Shown here: positions 6,479 through 8,565 of the stretch, piece by piece | Position numbering within the stretch: position 1 is the stretch's first letter | Layout of the letters: each line of letters starts with the position of its first letter | Assembly (NCBI GenBank): GCA_002389675.1 | Contig: DGQF01000046.1 | Coordinates: forward strand, 20,023-28,587 | From: Gammaproteobacteria bacterium UBA4421 | Lineage (GTDB): Bacteria > Pseudomonadota > Gammaproteobacteria > Pseudomonadales > Azotimanducaceae | Direction: 5' to 3' | Length of the DNA stretch: 8,565 nt | Translations under genes and position numbers: made by a program | The notes under the pieces: generated by a model | What the model saw: only the letters and a program-made list of their open reading frames with translations | What the model was told of the DNA's origin: nothing | The model's database searches: none

Positions 6479-6495
6479 GGGCTACCCGATGGAGG

Positions 6496-7344
6496 TCAAA
6501 CCACCATCGCCTTTTTAAGTTTTTTCATCGCGTTTTTTTCGAGCTGCCGAATACGTTCAGCAGACACGCCATATTCGTCCGCTAATTGATGCAACGTTGG
6601 TTTCTGTTCTGCCAACCAGCGCCGCTGCATAATGTCTCGGCTACGTTCATCCAGTGCCCTAAACGCCTGCGCCAGCTGTTCACTGTTGTCTTTACGCGCG
6701 TCTTGTTCTGCAACTAAATCGGCTGGATCGGCCGCAGCGGAAGCCAAAAAATGAACTGGTGAACTTGACGAATCATCGTCATTGTCATCAGCGTCGAAGG
6801 CCATGTCGCTGGCTGAGAGGCGCCCTTCCATGCGCGTCACCTCCGCTGGAGATACACCCAGTTCCGTCGCTATGGCTTGTGTTTCTTCTTGATTTAACCA
6901 AGCCAGGCGCTTTTTGTTACCCCGAAGATTGAAGAACAATTTACGCTGCGCTTTGGTTGTCGCCACTTTCACGATGCGCCAGTTCCGCAGGATGAATTCA
7001 TGCATTTCAGCTTTTATCCAATGCACTGCAAAGGAAACCAGGCGCACGCCCACCTGAGGATCAAATCTTTTAACTGCCTTCATCAAACCCACATTACCCT
7101 CTTGAATAAGGTCTGCCATCGGCAAGCCATATCCTTGATAAGAGCGGGCAAGATGCGCTACAAATCGCAAATGGCACATGACCAGTTCGCGAGCTGCATC
7201 CAGGTCTTGGTCATAATAAAAACGATCAGCCAATACTTTTTCTTGTTCCGCCGTAAGCAGCGGAAAGGCGCTGATCGTATTTAAATAGGCGTCAATGTCA
7301 CGCCCGGGCGCAAGATTCGGCAATGTCATTATTTGTGTTGTCAT
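6496..7344 (-). CDS. rpoH: RNA polymerase sigma factor RpoH (sigma-32, heat shock)
   Basis: The heat-shock sigma factor that directs RNA polymerase to chaperone and protease genes. The 282-residue protein aligns along its whole length with E. coli sigma-32 (284). Region 2 contains [19 protein letters not shown] (57-75), [19 protein letters not shown] (78-96) and [20 protein letters not shown] (101-120). The RpoH box QRKLFFNLR (133-141), which separates RpoH from other group 3 sigmas, is intact. An acidic linker ([12 protein letters not shown], 174-185) precedes region 4, whose helix-turn-helix is about 250-277 ([20 protein letters not shown]). Start ATG at 7344 has a strong GGAGG 6 bases upstream. 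The gene follows ftsX after a 97-base gap with promoter-like sequences, as in the ftsYEX-rpoH cluster of E. coli, and is followed by DUF423 after 17 bases. Confidence 0.98.
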   Translation of the reverse strand: MTTQIMTLPNLAPGRDIDAYLNTISAFPLLTAEQEKVLADRFYYDQDLDAARELVMCHLRFVAHLARSYQGYGLPMADLIQEGNVGLMKAVKRFDPQVGVRLVSFAVHWIKAEMHEFILRNWRIVKVATTKAQRKLFFNLRGNKKRLAWLNQEETQAIATELGVSPAEVTRMEGRLSASDMAFDADDNDDDSSSSPVHFLASAAADPADLVAEQDARKDNSEQLAQAFRALDERSRDIMQRRWLAEQKPTLHQLADEYGVSAERIRQLEKNAMKKLKKAMVV

Positions 7345-7350
7345 GTGGTA

Positions 7351-7355
7351 CCTCC
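7351..7355 (-). promoter_or_regulatory. Ribosome binding site of rpoH
   Basis: GGAGG on the - strand, 6 bases before the ATG at 7344. It is the strongest Shine-Dalgarno sequence in this transcription unit and fixes the start over an alternative ATG five codons in. Confidence 0.8.
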
Positions 7356-7373
7356 GGTAACACCAATTGACCT

Positions 7374-7403
7374 AGTTTAGCACTCTCTGTAGGAGTCTGC
7401 TAA
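7374..7403 (-). promoter_or_regulatory. Candidate sigma-70-type promoter upstream of rpoH
   Basis: On the - strand TTAGCA (7403-7398) and TAAACT (7379-7374) are separated by 18 bases, each matching 4 of 6 consensus positions. TG one base before the -10 (TGcTAAACT) gives an extended -10 element. Transcription would begin about 7 bases after TAAACT, 10-15 bases before the GGAGG. It is a plausible housekeeping promoter, read by eye only. Confidence 0.4.
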
Positions 7404-7416
7404 CCCCAAAAAGTTC
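7390..7416 (-). promoter_or_regulatory. Candidate sigma-E (RpoE/AlgU)-type promoter upstream of rpoH
   Basis: On the - strand GAACTT (7416-7411), 16 bases of spacer, then TCCTA (7394-7390). The sigma-E/AlgU consensus is GAACTT, 16-17 bases, TCtgA; the -35 is perfect, the spacing is right, and the key TC of the -10 is kept. E. coli and Pseudomonas rpoH are known to have a sigma-E-type promoter, so this site is biologically expected. The -10 matches only 3 of 5 positions. Confidence 0.45.
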
Positions 7417-7441
7417 AACTTTGCCAATTAAACCCATGAAA

Positions 7442-8407
7442 TTAAAAGAGTTCTAAACCTCTAAGCCGCTGACTGACAGCAAGCAGTGCACCCAAAATAC
7501 CTAATGTGCAACCTAATGCGAGCAGAGCACCTAGAAATTCCGCATTAAAACCCGACAGGTCCAGATCCTGCTGATAGCTGCCTGATAAAGATTGCAGCGC
7601 AGGCTCAATGATAACCAGCGTCAACGCAAGCAACATAGCCGCAATCACCCCGCCACCGAATCCGTAGACTGCGCCAAAATACAAAAATGGCCGGCGAATT
7701 TGGCCCCGTGTCGCGCCCACCATCTTTAGCACCCGCAGCTCATCCAGGCGGGACTCTATCGCTAGCCGAACGGACGAAGCCGTTACCAATACCGCGCCAA
7801 CACCAAATAAGAGCGAGAGCATCATTCCCAAGCGACTTACCACCGTGGACAGGTCATGCAATCGTTCAAGCCAAGTTTTTTCCGCCACCACCTCTGCAAC
7901 CCCGTTCAGCTGTTGCGATTGTGTCACAAGTGCCAGCAAATCTTGCGCATTCAACGCCGAGGTAAAGCGTGCCGTGAGCGATGCCGGCAAAGGATTTTCC
8001 CCTAACAAATCAAGCACATCGGCAAGACCCGAGTACGCCTTAAACTCCTCTAGAGCCTGCTCAGCCGTCGTCAGCGTCACTTGCTCAATATTATCTTGCT
8101 GCGCCAGAAATTCCTGCGCCTGCTTAATGTCGTTAGCCCCAACATCTTGAGCAAAATAAACACTCAACCCTGGACGTCCTTGCCAACCAGCAGACATATC
8201 TTCCATATTGACCTGAACAATCCACAAACCTGCCGGCAGAGCCAATGCAATACCCACCACCAGCCACACCAAGAAACTGGTGCCCAACCGTTCACTGATA
8301 AAATAGACGGACTCAGCAGCCACACGCTTATGATCACGCACCCAGGCAATTGGCTGCAGAAATGGACCACGCCAGGGATCTTGAGGTGTTCGATCAAAAA
8401 TAGTCAA
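7442..8407 (-). CDS. ftsX: Cell-division protein FtsX
   Basis: The membrane subunit of the FtsEX complex, which uses ATP bound by FtsE to activate periplasmic peptidoglycan hydrolases at the septum. The product has up to 321 residues. A cytoplasmic N-tail leads to membrane span 1 (about 43-65). The periplasmic loop (about 66-178) contains the typical ENPLPASL (136-143). Span 2 (about 184-203) is followed by the cytoplasmic RLAIESRLDELRVLKMVGAT (204-223), where FtsX contacts FtsE. Then come IRRPFLYFGAVYGF, span 3 (about 232-258) and span 4 (about 290-312). The start is unusual. TTG at 8407 overlaps the ftsE stop (TTGA), but AGGAG (8413-8409) is only one base before it and 7 bases before an in-frame ATT at 8401, so the start could be either. 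No terminator separates it from rpoH. Confidence 0.95.
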   Translation of the reverse strand: MTIFDRTPQDPWRGPFLQPIAWVRDHKRVAAESVYFISERLGTSFLVWLVVGIALALPAGLWIVQVNMEDMSAGWQGRPGLSVYFAQDVGANDIKQAQEFLAQQDNIEQVTLTTAEQALEEFKAYSGLADVLDLLGENPLPASLTARFTSALNAQDLLALVTQSQQLNGVAEVVAEKTWLERLHDLSTVVSRLGMMLSLLFGVGAVLVTASSVRLAIESRLDELRVLKMVGATRGQIRRPFLYFGAVYGFGGGVIAAMLLALTLVIIEPALQSLSGSYQQDLDLSGFNAEFLGALLALGCTLGILGALLAVSQRLRGLELF

Positions 8408-8565
8408 TCTCCTGATCCCGCTTGCGCCGAGGCCCCACGCGCAGCAGGCGTATCCTGCACCACGCGACCTTGTTCTAATCGCAATGTTCGAAACCCCATG
8501 GCGGTGATCAAATGGATGTCATGACTGGCGATAATGACGGTTGTTCCCACTTGGTTAAATCGCGC
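8404..8565 (-). CDS. ftsE: Cell-division ATP-binding protein FtsE, C-terminal end (partial)
   Basis: The last 53 codons of an ABC-type ATPase, read off the - strand from the window edge to TGA at 8406-8404. The segment RFNQVGTTVIIASHD contains the H-loop histidine of the nucleotide-binding domain, followed by the usual end of the domain, TLRLEQGRVV. A tail rich in Ala and Gly (AARGASAQAGSGD) follows. Its stop overlaps the start of ftsX by 4 bases, and that partner together with rpoH downstream identifies it as FtsE rather than another ABC ATPase. The Walker A, Walker B and signature motifs lie beyond the window. Confidence 0.9.
   Translation of the reverse strand, partial: ARFNQVGTTVIIASHDIHLITAMGFRTLRLEQGRVVQDTPAARGASAQAGSGD
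8409..8413 (-). promoter_or_regulatory. Ribosome binding site of ftsX
   Basis: AGGAG on the - strand within the last codons of ftsE. It is the only good Shine-Dalgarno sequence near the ftsX start. It is too close (1 base) to TTG at 8407 but ideally placed (7 bases) for ATT at 8401. Confidence 0.55.

Larger units (their letters stand above)
7345..7441. other. ftsX-rpoH intergenic region
   Basis: The only sizeable intergenic space in the window (97 bases). Besides the two promoter candidates and the rpoH ribosome site it holds a perfect 6+1+6 dyad, AAAGTTCAACTTT (7410-7422 on the + strand), overlapping the GAACTT element. I see no GC-rich stem with a U-tract, so transcription from ftsEX may run on into rpoH. 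Confidence 0.6.

Noticed and set aside
6780..6825. Acidic, serine-rich stretch in rpoH as a possible insertion or repeat expansion
   Set aside because: E. coli RpoH has a similar acidic serine-rich linker at the same place, so it is normal for the family.
7408..7422. AAAGTTGAACTTTTT as a terminator after ftsX
   Set aside because: At most a five-base, almost GC-free stem with a three-base loop; too weak for intrinsic termination.
8081..8524. 147-codon open frame on the + strand opposite ftsX and ftsE
   Set aside because: It crosses the ftsE/ftsX junction antisense and carries no family motif.

Overview
This window is ordinary, gene-dense gammaproteobacterial core chromosome. Its content (yggS-proC-yggT-metX-metW-DUF4426-rdgB-hemW facing trmB, rpoH, ftsX and ftsE) and protein sequences most resemble the Pseudomonadales/Cellvibrionales lineages, an assignment made from remembered gene order and sequence and not from a search. 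I see no rRNA, tRNA, CRISPR array, transposase, integrase, phage gene or sign of horizontal transfer, and base composition looks even throughout.

Left part, + strand, 1-5384: the last 23 codons of yggS, then proC, yggT, metX, metW, a DUF4426 gene, rdgB and hemW. Every junction is between a 4-base overlap and an 11-base gap, so this reads as one transcription unit with extensive translational coupling. It begins upstream of the window, and no internal space is large enough for a riboswitch or a classical promoter. It joins proline synthesis (ProC), activation of homoserine for methionine synthesis (MetX with MetW), nucleotide-pool cleaning (RdgB), haem delivery (HemW), a PLP-homeostasis protein (YggS), a membrane protein (YggT) and an uncharacterised exported protein (DUF4426).

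Right part, - strand, 8565-5376: the C-terminal end of ftsE, then ftsX (cell-division ABC-type complex), a 97-base gap with promoter-like sequences, rpoH (heat-shock sigma factor), a DUF423 membrane protein and trmB (tRNA m7G46 methyltransferase). ftsE/ftsX and DUF423/trmB each overlap by 4 bases, and rpoH is 17 bases from DUF423. The two units converge, and hemW and trmB overlap tail to tail by 9 bases.

No new defence, mobile or biosynthetic system is present. The points most worth a second look are: a sigma-E-like promoter upstream of rpoH; four copies of the palindrome GCGATCGC within 2.35 kb; the unresolved ftsX start (TTG or ATT); the 9-base convergent overlap of hemW and trmB with no terminator between them; the conserved but uncharacterised DUF4426 gene; and the acyl-CoA specificity of MetX. 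No stretch longer than 100 bases lacks a gene.
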